From Victivallales bacterium (GTDB lineage Bacteria > Verrucomicrobiota > Lentisphaeria > Oligosphaerales > Oligosphaeraceae), in contig JAFZIJ010000144.1 of assembly GCA_017554445.1 (NCBI GenBank), forward strand, positions 1 to 43,250: a DNA stretch of 43,250 bases. The letters run 5' to 3'. The number at the start of each line of letters is the position of its first letter. Positions within the stretch are counted from its first letter, which is position 1. The notes below the pieces were generated by a model, which was not told the origin of the DNA, ran no database searches, and worked only from the letters and a program-made list of their open reading frames with translations. Position numbers and translations under genes: made by a program. Below are positions 1-8,071 of the stretch, piece after piece.

Positions 1-116
1 ATAAATTATTTATATCGAAATTATTTGACTTTATAATTTAATATGATATTATTAAATAATAATAAAAATACCATAATAATAATTTAGAGGTGACTTTATT
101 TACAGAAAGGAGAATC

Positions 117-1214
117 ATGACTAAAGACATGCACCAAAAGGCTTTTGAAGAGCATACGCTTGACAAACTGTCCATCTATGAGAAGTATCTGAAAAGTGCT
201 CTTCCTCTTTTCATGATGCGTCCTGACATTAATCAGATCAACATCATGGATTATTTCTGCGGTTCAGGAACCGATGTGAATGGCGTGCCTGGAAGTCCTC
301 TTCGTGCCATTGAAGCTGTTAGAAGCACTTTGTTGTCAGAACAAATTGACAGAAAAAAGAAAATCGTCATGCTGTTCAATGATTTGGAAAAGGACAAGAT
401 AGCTAAATTAAACGATATGTTGAAGAACATAGAGAATCTTCCAAATAATGTTGAATTGCAATACGAAAGCAAGCCTTTCGACGACCTGTTCGATAAGACT
501 TACTGCATGTTGAATGCACGTGGAACAGCGAATGTCATTTTCATAGACCAATACGGCCTCAGCGAAGTGACTCGTGACATATTTGAACGACTTGCAAGAC
601 TGGATAATACAGACTTCCTTTTCTTTTTATCGTCGGCAACCTACTACAGGTTCAAGGATGATGAGAATGTGAAGAACAAAATACCCGTGCTGACAGACGT
701 TGAGAACGCCTCGCTAACACCTAGCAACGTCCATCGTACCATCGCTCTGGCCTACAAGAGGTGGATACCGACAGGAAGGATGCTGTATATGGGGAACTTC
801 TCACTTAAACATGGGGCGAATGTGTACGGCCTAGTGTTTGGATCCGGCCATTTTGCTGGGTTGGACAAATTCCTGCATGTCGCATGGGAGAGCAATCCCG
901 AGACGGCTGGGCAGGCAGATTACGACATAGATTCAGACAAAATCAGTCTTTCGCAACCATCATTGTTTGCTTCCATGAACAAACCAACTAAATTAAAGAT
1001 GTTTGAACAGGATCTATGCGAAGAAATAAAAGCTAGAAAATTACAGGACAATAAGTCCATCTATCTGTACAGTCTAGAGTATGGAGTGCTTCCATCGCAT
1101 GTCCAAGACGCATTAAAGACGTTGATCAGCGAAGGCATACTGCCGCAGCAACGTTTTTCTGTCTCCAAGACGTGCATGAAGAAACCGTCGGTCAAAATCA
1201 TCTGGAGCAAATAA
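117..1214 (+). CDS. tcmP: TcmP-like three-Cys-motif partner protein
   Basis: The 365-residue product resembles the TcmP family, proteins named for lying beside a radical SAM-like protein with three cysteines. Near the N-terminus it has the family's Rossmann-like signature (DYFCGSG followed by GSPLRAIEA), which recalls a methyltransferase nucleotide-binding loop. An FIDQYG segment in the middle may be the next strand motif. The reaction is not known. The next gene encodes exactly the expected partner and begins two bases after this stop, so the pair is surely co-translated. I chose the ATG at 117 because AAAGGAG lies just before it (106-112); a GTG at 90 is in frame but has a poorer context. 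The 90 bases upstream are almost pure A+T and probably hold the promoter. Family assignment is fairly safe; a role in defence or nucleic-acid modification is inference from the neighbours. Confidence 0.75.
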   Translation: MTKDMHQKAFEEHTLDKLSIYEKYLKSALPLFMMRPDINQINIMDYFCGSGTDVNGVPGSPLRAIEAVRSTLLSEQIDRKKKIVMLFNDLEKDKIAKLNDMLKNIENLPNNVELQYESKPFDDLFDKTYCMLNARGTANVIFIDQYGLSEVTRDIFERLARLDNTDFLFFLSSATYYRFKDDENVKNKIPVLTDVENASLTPSNVHRTIALAYKRWIPTGRMLYMGNFSLKHGANVYGLVFGSGHFAGLDKFLHVAWESNPETAGQADYDIDSDKISLSQPSLFASMNKPTKLKMFEQDLCEEIKARKLQDNKSIYLYSLEYGVLPSHVQDALKTLISEGILPQQRFSVSKTCMKKPSVKIIWSK

Positions 1215-1216
1215 AA

Positions 1217-1948
1217 ATGGCAGTCATCTACGAACCCAAAGGACGCGCGTTGGAATATTCCGCGCTTGCCTGCAACCTCTATTTGGGATGTACGCATGCT
1301 TGCAAATATTGCTTTGCGCCATCATGCATGAGGAAGACTCCAGACCAGTGGCATGCAGATGCCAATCCGCGCAAGGACATCATCCAGTCGTTCGAGAAAG
1401 AAGCAAGAAAATTGGCCGATGCAGGAGAAAAACGTCCAATTCTCTTCTGTTTCCTCAGCGATCCGTATCAGCCAGATGAGAAAAAATACCGCCTTACGCA
1501 TCAGGCGCTTTCCATCGTTGCGAAATATCATCTCAAAAGCAAAATCTTGACCAAAGGGCATACGGATATCATCGAACCGGATCTTCCGCTGATGAAACAG
1601 GCGGAAACAGAACTCGGTATCACACTGAGTTTTGGCAACGATACATCAAGGCGGGAATGGGAACCTTGCGCTGCGTGTGTCGAAGAGCGCATAGAGACAC
1701 TGAAAATGGCACATGCCATGGGCATCCGGACGTGGGTTAGCATGGAGCCAGTGATCATACCAAAAGAGGCTTTGGAGTTGCTTGAAACATTGACTCCTTT
1801 CGTGGACCATTGGAAGATTGGAAAACTGAACCATTTTCCTGACATCGAAAAACGAGTTGACTGGATAGCCTTCCGTGAAAAGGCAAAGTCCATTCTGGAC
1901 GATCAAGGTGCAAATTATTATTTTAAGAAAAGCTTGACTGAGCTATGA
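1217..1948 (+). CDS. Radical SAM three-Cys-motif protein, TcmP partner (spore photoproduct lyase-like)
   Basis: The 243-residue radical SAM protein has CTHACKYC near residue 24, the CxxxCxxC motif that binds the 4Fe-4S cluster, preceded by NLYLG as in spore photoproduct lyase-like and phage Gp37/DUF5131-type proteins. Further in are FCFLSDPYQP and a strand with SMEPVI, both usual for the SPL-like barrel, and a short C-terminal part. The enzyme should cleave S-adenosylmethionine to make a 5'-deoxyadenosyl radical; its substrate is unknown. The ATG at 1217 follows the tcmP stop by two bases, with TGGAG about ten bases upstream. A GTG at 1172 in the same frame overlaps tcmP and would add 15 residues without family similarity, so I rejected it. 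Two further cysteines (EPCAACVEE, near residue 155) could bind a second metal site. Confidence 0.8.
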   Translation: MAVIYEPKGRALEYSALACNLYLGCTHACKYCFAPSCMRKTPDQWHADANPRKDIIQSFEKEARKLADAGEKRPILFCFLSDPYQPDEKKYRLTHQALSIVAKYHLKSKILTKGHTDIIEPDLPLMKQAETELGITLSFGNDTSRREWEPCAACVEERIETLKMAHAMGIRTWVSMEPVIIPKEALELLETLTPFVDHWKIGKLNHFPDIEKRVDWIAFREKAKSILDDQGANYYFKKSLTEL

Positions 1949-2082
1949 ACAGTTAACGTAACTTGCCATAAAGCCAATACTCAATTGGATATTACTCATT
2001 GCAAATTGTTAATTGAAACCGCCCTGGGGCGCGACATATCCGCCGTAGGCAGTGTCACACACGCGTAGCGCTAACCAATTAA

Positions 2083-2140
2083 GTATTCAGCATTCAGCTT
2101 CAGTATTCATCATTCAGCATTCAGCATTCAGCATTCAACA
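2083..2140. repeat. CATTCAG heptamer repeat tract
   Basis: The 7-base word CATTCAG runs four times head to tail from 2111 to 2138 (the last copy ends in A). It is preceded by degenerate forms of the same word (TATTCAG, TATTCAT) from 2084. The tract lies 135 bases after the radical SAM gene. It belongs to the same class of short iterated intergenic words seen at 14457, 36354 and 39041. Confidence 0.85.
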
Positions 2141-2150
2141 TTACAATATG

Positions 2151-2392
2151 TGGGTCAGCGATCGCAGGGAGCGCAGCTTGAGGAAGCTACAACAGAAATA
2201 GGCATCCATTAGGGTGCGAGTAAGCCGTATCGCGGCGAAAGGAATTTCCGAGGGCGAAGTGTGCAAAGCACACATAATCCACGGAAAAGAACGTTAGAAT
2301 TACGTTCGTGGTGTCAAGATTCCAACCATGAGGTCAACCCACGGGCATAGCGGTGGGAGGAGCCCAACCGTGAGAGGAACGTAGCGTAAATC
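2151..2392 (+). other. Non-coding, structured-looking segment (RNA element or remnant)
   Basis: No open frame of note crosses this stretch on either strand. It is GC-richer than its neighbours and has short complementary runs, for example GTGTGC AAA GCACAC at 2260-2274, and many purine-rich GNRA-like loops. The look recalls ribozyme or group II intron domain I sequence, but I cannot match it to a family and no reverse transcriptase is present. With the small interrupted frame that follows, it may be the wreck of a mobile element. The rest of the 1949-2659 gap holds the CATTCAG tract and nothing else recognisable. Confidence 0.3.
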
Positions 2393-2545
2393 ATGTTTGA
2401 CTAGGAAGTCAAGGATTTGTTCACGCCAAACAAGGACATACTCAAGGAGGTTTTCAAGGAATCCGACCATGTGGTACTGGATGGACTCCTTGATCGCTCG
2501 TTCAAGGAGTTGTTCAAGTACAAAGAAAGCAAGTGCGAACCGTAA
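2393..2545 (+). pseudogene. Small frame broken by an in-frame TAG after three codons
   Basis: ATG TTT GAC is followed by TAG (2402-2404) and then by 46 uninterrupted codons rich in Lys, Glu, Phe and Leu, ending at TAA 2543-2545. The part after the TAG has natural-looking amphipathic composition (segments such as ILKEVFKES and FKELFKYKE), so it resembles a real short protein or the end of a longer one. No start or ribosome-binding site precedes the open part. I do not recognise the family. Either it is a decayed fragment or translation reads through the amber codon; decay is likelier. Confidence 0.35.
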
Positions 2546-2629
2546 CGAATACTATCGGTGACGCCTCAAACACGTGTGTCTGGATGATTGAACTAAGTGT
2601 GCCGCAGGAAGTCTATGAGTCATGGTTTT

Positions 2630-2664
2630 ATTGATCGCATTTTTTAGGGACGTAATCGATCAAT
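2630..2664. repeat. Eight-base inverted repeat across the stop codon of the minus-strand operon
   Basis: ATTGATCG at 2630-2637 pairs perfectly with CGATCAAT at 2657-2664, with a 19-base loop. The right arm contains the stop codon of the radical SAM gene. No T-tract follows on the minus strand, so it is not a standard intrinsic terminator. It could shield the mRNA 3' end or mark an island edge. Confidence 0.5.
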
Positions 2665-4681
2665 TTGATTTGTGATTATGCCTTTTGGGATCTTTTGTTG
2701 GATTTTTATCATAGATTTGCTTCATTTTGTATATTTGGGTATGTTCATCGAGTATATCTTGCTTTTTATCAATATAATAAGTTAGAAGAATTTTAACTTC
2801 GTTTTTATAAGTTCCTAATTCTTGACTAAAATCATTAGCATGAATATACTGTAATACTTTATTCCAAGTTTGAATGGATACTCTTCGTTGACATTGGATA
2901 TAAGCATTCCACCATCGTTCTGTTGAAAACATACAAATTGTATCATGGCCAAATAGTTCTTTAGCATGCATATGAGCTTCCGGAGAATTCATCCAATCAA
3001 AGAAGAAACGGTATATGATAAAAGTTTCTGGCATTTCAAGCAATCTGTGAAATTCCTCTATATTCTTGCCAAATGCCTTTTCAAAGAACTCTTTACCCCT
3101 GCCAATTTTTCCCTTTGTTGAATTTAAAACAGCTTGAATTGCACGAATATATTTTCGATTCCAGTGTTCTCCGATATAATCTCGGTTATGGGAATAATCT
3201 TGATCCCATTGATCTTCTTTTTTTATTGGATGATATTTCATTGGAAATGAATATATGCTGACGTCAAGCTTTTCACTTAAGTCAACGTTAATTTTAAGCC
3301 GGTAATATAATTCATCAGGAGTGTCGTGAAAATTATATAACAAATAATTTGAAAAATCATGAAGACCTGCTTCTACACTCATGCGAATAGCTTGCGTATA
3401 TTCTGGTTCTGATTTTATATCATCAAAAGCAATTCTTAATGGTCTTATAGCTATTTTACTTAATAATTCAACCTTTTCTTTTGTGAATAATCTAGCATCG
3501 ACTCCTTGGTTGAAATCGACGTAACGTTTTTTTCCTTTTAAGTGTTGAAGTGAGTGATCGTATATATCTTTAACTTCTTCTGCTGCAAGAATTAGATTTT
3601 CTTTAGTAGAAGAAAAATATGTTTGCAAATGATATTTATCAATTATAGAAAAAAGTTCATATGATTTTTCACCTGTTGCATTATCATAAAGTGAATTTAT
3701 AATTTTCCAAATCTTTCTAGTGTATGCTCTATCATTTATACCTAGTTTTAGATTGCGTAATGCAATTTCTAAATAATTCGGTTCTTTGAATATTTCATCT
3801 TTCCCAAAGCCACAATCAATAATATCTTGTATAATTAATGGAAATTTTCTTGATGCAAGTACATTATTATCCATTAATAACAAATCTTTTTGAGGCCCAT
3901 ATAAATTTGCAGTTCGTTCAATACGATTTTTTAATGGGATATATGATTTATATGTGGGTTCAAGTGTAGGTACAGCGCAAAATGGACAATGTCTAATACA
4001 ACCTCTAGTCATATAACCATAATATGCATTAGTCATTGGATATTCATATTCAATTTCATCTAGTATTGAATAATCAAGTTCAAGTTCATCTATAATTTGA
4101 TTATCACCTGGATCAAGCTCACCAGGAGTATTTAATAATCCTACGTGAGGACGAATTCCTGTTGCTTGTTCTATCTCATTTGGTTGAATCGATGCCAAAA
4201 CGCCACCTACCATAAGATCCTTAGGATTCTTGACTAATTTTTTTGCAAAATTAATTGTTTCAATTGTAATATCCCAATAAAAAGTAAATAATGTTGTGAC
4301 TCCAACACGATCCCATTCTGGTTGCTTTTCCCATATACCTTTATAATAATAATCTTTTGCTTGATATATATAATCATATAACAAAGGAAAAACATTATCA
4401 CCATTTAATGGCAATTGATCAAGTAATTCATTTTTCCTTGTTTTTATAAAATTAAATAAAATGTCTTTATATATACGCCAATCTGTATCAGATGTATCAA
4501 TATTATTTAGATCAACAATTAGTTTATCAGTAATTCTTTCAATTATAAATAATTTTAAATCTCCCTTAAAAAAGACAACTTCCCAGTCCCCTCTATTACG
4601 ATAATAAGTTGCTAATTTCATTAAAGCAATAGGAGGATATTTATTATTATAGTTGGGTTCTATCAATAAAACTTTTTTCAT
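2660..4681 (-). CDS. Large radical SAM protein, probably B12-binding type (last gene of the NurA-HerA operon)
   Basis: The 673-residue protein starts MKKVLLIEPN, the usual first strand of a cobalamin-binding Rossmann domain in B12-dependent radical SAM enzymes. It then has strand-like VGVTTLF and MVGGVLAS segments and the cluster motif CIRHCPFC (Cys228, 232 and 235). A long insert (about 290-380) splits the barrel before VDFNQGVDARL, and some 200 residues of unfamiliar helical sequence follow the barrel. The canonical B12 His signature is not evident, so cobalamin use is inference. Two starts are possible: TTG at 4693 directly after the upstream stop, or ATG at 4681. I chose ATG because it begins the domain and because AACAATGAA also opens the two preceding genes. 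The gene is about 30% GC, unlike the rest of the window. I know of no named family with this combination; target and reaction are unknown. Confidence 0.75.
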   Translation of the reverse strand: MKKVLLIEPNYNNKYPPIALMKLATYYRNRGDWEVVFFKGDLKLFIIERITDKLIVDLNNIDTSDTDWRIYKDILFNFIKTRKNELLDQLPLNGDNVFPLLYDYIYQAKDYYYKGIWEKQPEWDRVGVTTLFTFYWDITIETINFAKKLVKNPKDLMVGGVLASIQPNEIEQATGIRPHVGLLNTPGELDPGDNQIIDELELDYSILDEIEYEYPMTNAYYGYMTRGCIRHCPFCAVPTLEPTYKSYIPLKNRIERTANLYGPQKDLLLMDNNVLASRKFPLIIQDIIDCGFGKDEIFKEPNYLEIALRNLKLGINDRAYTRKIWKIINSLYDNATGEKSYELFSIIDKYHLQTYFSSTKENLILAAEEVKDIYDHSLQHLKGKKRYVDFNQGVDARLFTKEKVELLSKIAIRPLRIAFDDIKSEPEYTQAIRMSVEAGLHDFSNYLLYNFHDTPDELYYRLKINVDLSEKLDVSIYSFPMKYHPIKKEDQWDQDYSHNRDYIGEHWNRKYIRAIQAVLNSTKGKIGRGKEFFEKAFGKNIEEFHRLLEMPETFIIYRFFFDWMNSPEAHMHAKELFGHDTICMFSTERWWNAYIQCQRRVSIQTWNKVLQYIHANDFSQELGTYKNEVKILLTYYIDKKQDILDEHTQIYKMKQIYDKNPTKDPKRHNHKSN

Positions 4682-4693
4682 TGTTATACCCAA

Positions 4694-6370
4694 TTATATT
4701 GATTCTCTGATTAAACTATCTAAAATAACATTTTTCATACTTGTCAAAATTTTGGGTTGAACTTGACCTTGATATTTATCGATAATAGTTAAAATTTTCT
4801 TTACAATATCAGCTATATCTGTTCCTTTGTTATTTTCTAATAATTCAATCTTTTCAGTAATAATATCTATTACTTTTGGTTTGTTGACATTTTCATTTTT
4901 TATATTTAATGGATTGGTTGTTGGTTCGGTTTTTATTGATGTATTACTTGATAACACATTTTTTTGTTTATCAAGAAGATCATTGTAAACTTTTTTGACA
5001 AGTTTTATTCCTTCACTATCATGGGATTTAGTACTTAAAGATTTCTCTAGCTGTTCTTCTTGCTTTTCTTTATCTCTTTTTAATTTTTGTAATTCAATAT
5101 TATTATCTGTTGATTGGGTGTTATCAATATTTGAAGTACTTTGGATTTGTTCTATTTTTTGACTTGCTTCAAAATTATGCTTAATATTATTTTTTATTTT
5201 ATTTGCTTCTTCATAGCATTTTTGCATTTCATTATTAAAAAAATCTTTTATTAAATCTTTCAATTTCAAAGCTAAATCTGTTGGTGCAAGGTCTGAACGA
5301 TCGGCTGTTGGTGTAATCTCTGGATGAATAATATTGATTTCTCCATTAAAATATTTATTACCTCTAGGTTGTTGAAAATATTCTGTCCCTCCAAAAAAAT
5401 CTTCTCCTCCAATCTGAATATTATGAGAGCGTAAACGGATTCCTCTTGTTTTTACAATTTGATGTGTATTAGGATCAGTTTTAGGAATGGCTTTAGAAAA
5501 CTGAGTAATAGCATACCACCCCCATGCTAAATCACCTTCAATTGGATCAGTTAATGTAAATAGTCTTAAAACTTTTATTTCATCCCCTGTTCCATCAATA
5601 TTCAAACTATATAATTTTGTTAAGTCATAATAATTATCAGTTGAAACTCTAAATTTATTTAATTTTTCATAATATGTTTTAAATTTTTCTTCCGAATCTT
5701 TTATTGATGGTATCATTAAATTATTCGTAAATTCAGGAGAATATGGTATAGGAGCTACTTGAGATAAATATGAAGCTACTTCCTCTTCATCCAATAATAC
5801 TGAATATCTGGGAAGAACTTTTTCTAACTTTACTTTAAAATAATGTCTTTCTTTATCTTCAATAAATGTTGTGAATTCTGTAACGATATCTATAACTTCA
5901 CCAGCTTCTAAATCATTATTCTTATCTTGAATTATAGAACGCAGTTTGTTAACATCAAAAGATAATTGACTCCCTATTTCTTCGTTAATTGATGAAGTCA
6001 TAAAAGTTAATCGTTCACAATAACCAGCCCCGACCAAACGTCCGATTCCATAAAAGCCAGCTTGATTTGTATTATCTATTTTAGATGTTTTTGCAATATC
6101 TTTTAATCTTGCTTCTGCTTCAGAATTCTTAATACCTGTACCATTATCTTCAATTATGATACATTTATTGGGTGAATCAATATGTATAGATACACAGCCA
6201 AATTCAGGAGAGGGTAGCAATTTTAACGATAGTGCTTCGTTGATTGAATCACAAGCGTTTTGTAAATATTCTCTATAGATGGTTTTCTCATCAGGATAAA
6301 GTGAAAACATGAGCATCTGTAGAATGTTCTTGCCAACTTGAGTCTTATGAAATGAATGTTCATCGTTCAT
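4694..6370 (-). CDS. GHKL (Hsp90/MutL-like) ATPase with coiled-coil tail
   Basis: The 558-residue protein has the Bergerat ATP fold: N-box REYLQNACDSI (Glu34, Asn38, Asp41), G1 box EDNGTGI (Asp75, Gly77, Gly79) and glycine-rich lid GFYGIGRLVGAG (105-116). A middle domain of Hsp90 type follows, with RGIRLRSHNI and GEINIIHPEITPTADRSDL (about 343-361), the stretch that in Hsp90 relatives carries the ATP-contacting arginine loop. Residues 375-480 are strongly charged and predicted coiled coil; the C-terminus is a small helical domain. Such proteins clamp around a client or DNA on binding ATP. TTGGAG lies eight bases before the ATG. The gene sits between the HerA-like motor (28-base gap) and the radical SAM gene (adjacent), so it probably forms or switches a complex with them. 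Fold assignment is firm; the client is unknown. Confidence 0.85.
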   Translation of the reverse strand: MNDEHSFHKTQVGKNILQMLMFSLYPDEKTIYREYLQNACDSINEALSLKLLPSPEFGCVSIHIDSPNKCIIIEDNGTGIKNSEAEARLKDIAKTSKIDNTNQAGFYGIGRLVGAGYCERLTFMTSSINEEIGSQLSFDVNKLRSIIQDKNNDLEAGEVIDIVTEFTTFIEDKERHYFKVKLEKVLPRYSVLLDEEEVASYLSQVAPIPYSPEFTNNLMIPSIKDSEEKFKTYYEKLNKFRVSTDNYYDLTKLYSLNIDGTGDEIKVLRLFTLTDPIEGDLAWGWYAITQFSKAIPKTDPNTHQIVKTRGIRLRSHNIQIGGEDFFGGTEYFQQPRGNKYFNGEINIIHPEITPTADRSDLAPTDLALKLKDLIKDFFNNEMQKCYEEANKIKNNIKHNFEASQKIEQIQSTSNIDNTQSTDNNIELQKLKRDKEKQEEQLEKSLSTKSHDSEGIKLVKKVYNDLLDKQKNVLSSNTSIKTEPTTNPLNIKNENVNKPKVIDIITEKIELLENNKGTDIADIVKKILTIIDKYQGQVQPKILTSMKNVILDSLIRESI

Positions 6371-6398
6371 TGTTCAACTCCAATATATAATTTTAAAT

Positions 6399-8069
6399 TT
6401 ATCCATTTGGATATTGTTTATAAGTGTTAAAAGGAAATCGAACATTAACCAATGAACGAAGAGCAGGATTAGAAATAATATATTCTCCAGCAGGAAGGCG
6501 TGTCATCATATTTTGATATACTTTAGGAATATATCTATAATCTGGTTTTGAAACCTCAATAGCATTTGTTCTACCATATGCAGCTGTTGCACAATTGCCT
6601 TTTACTCTATCATGAATTGCACTTCTAAATTGTTCTACAGAAAATAGTATTATACCTAATGATCTCCCACGTTCAGTTATATCTAGTAATTGCCGGAGAA
6701 TTGGTGAGTTTTTGGGAGTATCAGTTGATGCATATTTATTTAATTCATCTACAAATAGAATAACTTTTTTGGGTATATTATCTCGTTCGGTTTCAAATTT
6801 CATCTCCCATATAGCACGGGCCACCGATCCAAATACAAAACTCTGCATGTTATCATCAAGTAGTGTTATATCAATCATCATTACTTGACCAGATACTAAA
6901 TTATTTTTAATCTCTATTGATAAATCTTTATCATTCTCTGTTTCCACATCATGAAATATACCATTTGTATCAACTGCTTTATTTAATATTCGTAAAAATT
7001 TCTTCCATGATGCAGGTAAGATTTCATTTTTTGTATTATTAGTGGAAGATGTTGCTTCTGAATATTTTTTTACTGTTTCTTTTAGAGTAGTCCAATTATG
7101 TACATTTTTAAATTCTCCTTGACGATTCATAATAAAATTAACACAACTTTCCATTGTACCAGTTGAGTCATCCTCATTAGCAAGTAATAAATCGATCCTA
7201 TCAAATGCATTTTCCAAAGGGAATTTATATGCATATGCTTTCCCTTCAAGACGTTGTTTTTTAACATCTTCAGTTTTTGCATTAGTTAATACAGATTCTG
7301 GTCTAATATTATTATATGGGTAATAATATGTTACATTTTTAAATGGTTTGGGATCTAATCCTAATTCCTTATATATCTTCTTATCTTTTTCTGTCAAATC
7401 TTTATTGTATTCATCTATTGCCATTAAATCTCTTCCTTTTACATTAAAAAAGACAAAGGCAACGTCGCCTCCATTTTCATTGCAAAACTTTTGTTGTATT
7501 GCATTTAGTAAGAACATTGAATAAGAAGTCTTTGCGGCTAATCCAGATATTCCAGAAACATTTAAATGTGCTCCCTCTGGTCCAATTAAGAAATTTGCAT
7601 TTAATTCAACTTTAATTTGCTTTGTTTCCTTTCCTTTATACATCTGGAGATATCCACAGACAATTGGATTTTTTACTTCATTCAATCCTAATGCTGTTCT
7701 GATATCATTGTCATTACAAAGAAATACTTGTTTCCCATCAAGTAAAGGCATATAAATGTTTTGTGTATTACATATGACTTTAGCTTTTATAAAATTCATA
7801 CTTAATCGATTCATATTTCCAATGTTTTCATTTGTATCTCCAAAATCACTGGATATATAATTTGTAAAATGGCTAGGAGCATCGGTTACATGATTAATTT
7901 CTTCAATTACACCATAAGTGATTGAAGAATCATCTGGTAAATGTTTAACTTTTACTATATCAAAAGGACTAAGAATTTCTCCTTTATCAGTCCAAAAGAA
8001 AAATTCATCTGTCGTTGATGGATTCTTTTCTGTTGCAGAGACTTTTCCGATAATTCGTTCTTCGTTCAT
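6399..8069 (-). CDS. herA: HerA-like FtsK-superfamily ATPase
   Basis: The 556-residue protein has an N-terminal beta-barrel of HAS type (about 1-90, with IGKVSATEKN and ITYGVIEEIN), then a RecA-like motor. Its P-loop GISGLAAKTS (173-182) keeps the GxxGx(3)KT frame but has Ala-Ala where most HerA proteins have Gly, a variant known in DUF87-type HerA relatives. Walker B is VILFVDE (Asp441-Glu442); ITERGRSLGIILFSVEQ (463-479) is the sensor and arginine-finger zone typical of HerA hexamers. HerA pumps DNA and works with the NurA nuclease in archaeal end resection and in several bacterial defence systems. Here the NurA-like gene lies directly upstream with two bases between them, which strongly supports this call. 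The gene is AT-rich and likely transferred. Confidence 0.85.
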   Translation of the reverse strand: MNEERIIGKVSATEKNPSTTDEFFFWTDKGEILSPFDIVKVKHLPDDSSITYGVIEEINHVTDAPSHFTNYISSDFGDTNENIGNMNRLSMNFIKAKVICNTQNIYMPLLDGKQVFLCNDNDIRTALGLNEVKNPIVCGYLQMYKGKETKQIKVELNANFLIGPEGAHLNVSGISGLAAKTSYSMFLLNAIQQKFCNENGGDVAFVFFNVKGRDLMAIDEYNKDLTEKDKKIYKELGLDPKPFKNVTYYYPYNNIRPESVLTNAKTEDVKKQRLEGKAYAYKFPLENAFDRIDLLLANEDDSTGTMESCVNFIMNRQGEFKNVHNWTTLKETVKKYSEATSSTNNTKNEILPASWKKFLRILNKAVDTNGIFHDVETENDKDLSIEIKNNLVSGQVMMIDITLLDDNMQSFVFGSVARAIWEMKFETERDNIPKKVILFVDELNKYASTDTPKNSPILRQLLDITERGRSLGIILFSVEQFRSAIHDRVKGNCATAAYGRTNAIEVSKPDYRYIPKVYQNMMTRLPAGEYIISNPALRSLVNVRFPFNTYKQYPNG

Positions 8070-8071
8070 TG

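Noticed and set aside
2083..2140. Repeat tract as a CRISPR array
   Set aside because: Units of seven bases run directly together with no spacers of 30 bases or more, and no cas genes are present.
2151..2392. Group II intron
   Set aside because: The GUGYG-type start, domain V hairpin and a reverse transcriptase are not found; only the general look agrees.
4682..4693. TTG start of the radical SAM gene
   Set aside because: The ATG at 4681 begins the domain and shares its context with the other operon starts, though TTG cannot be excluded.
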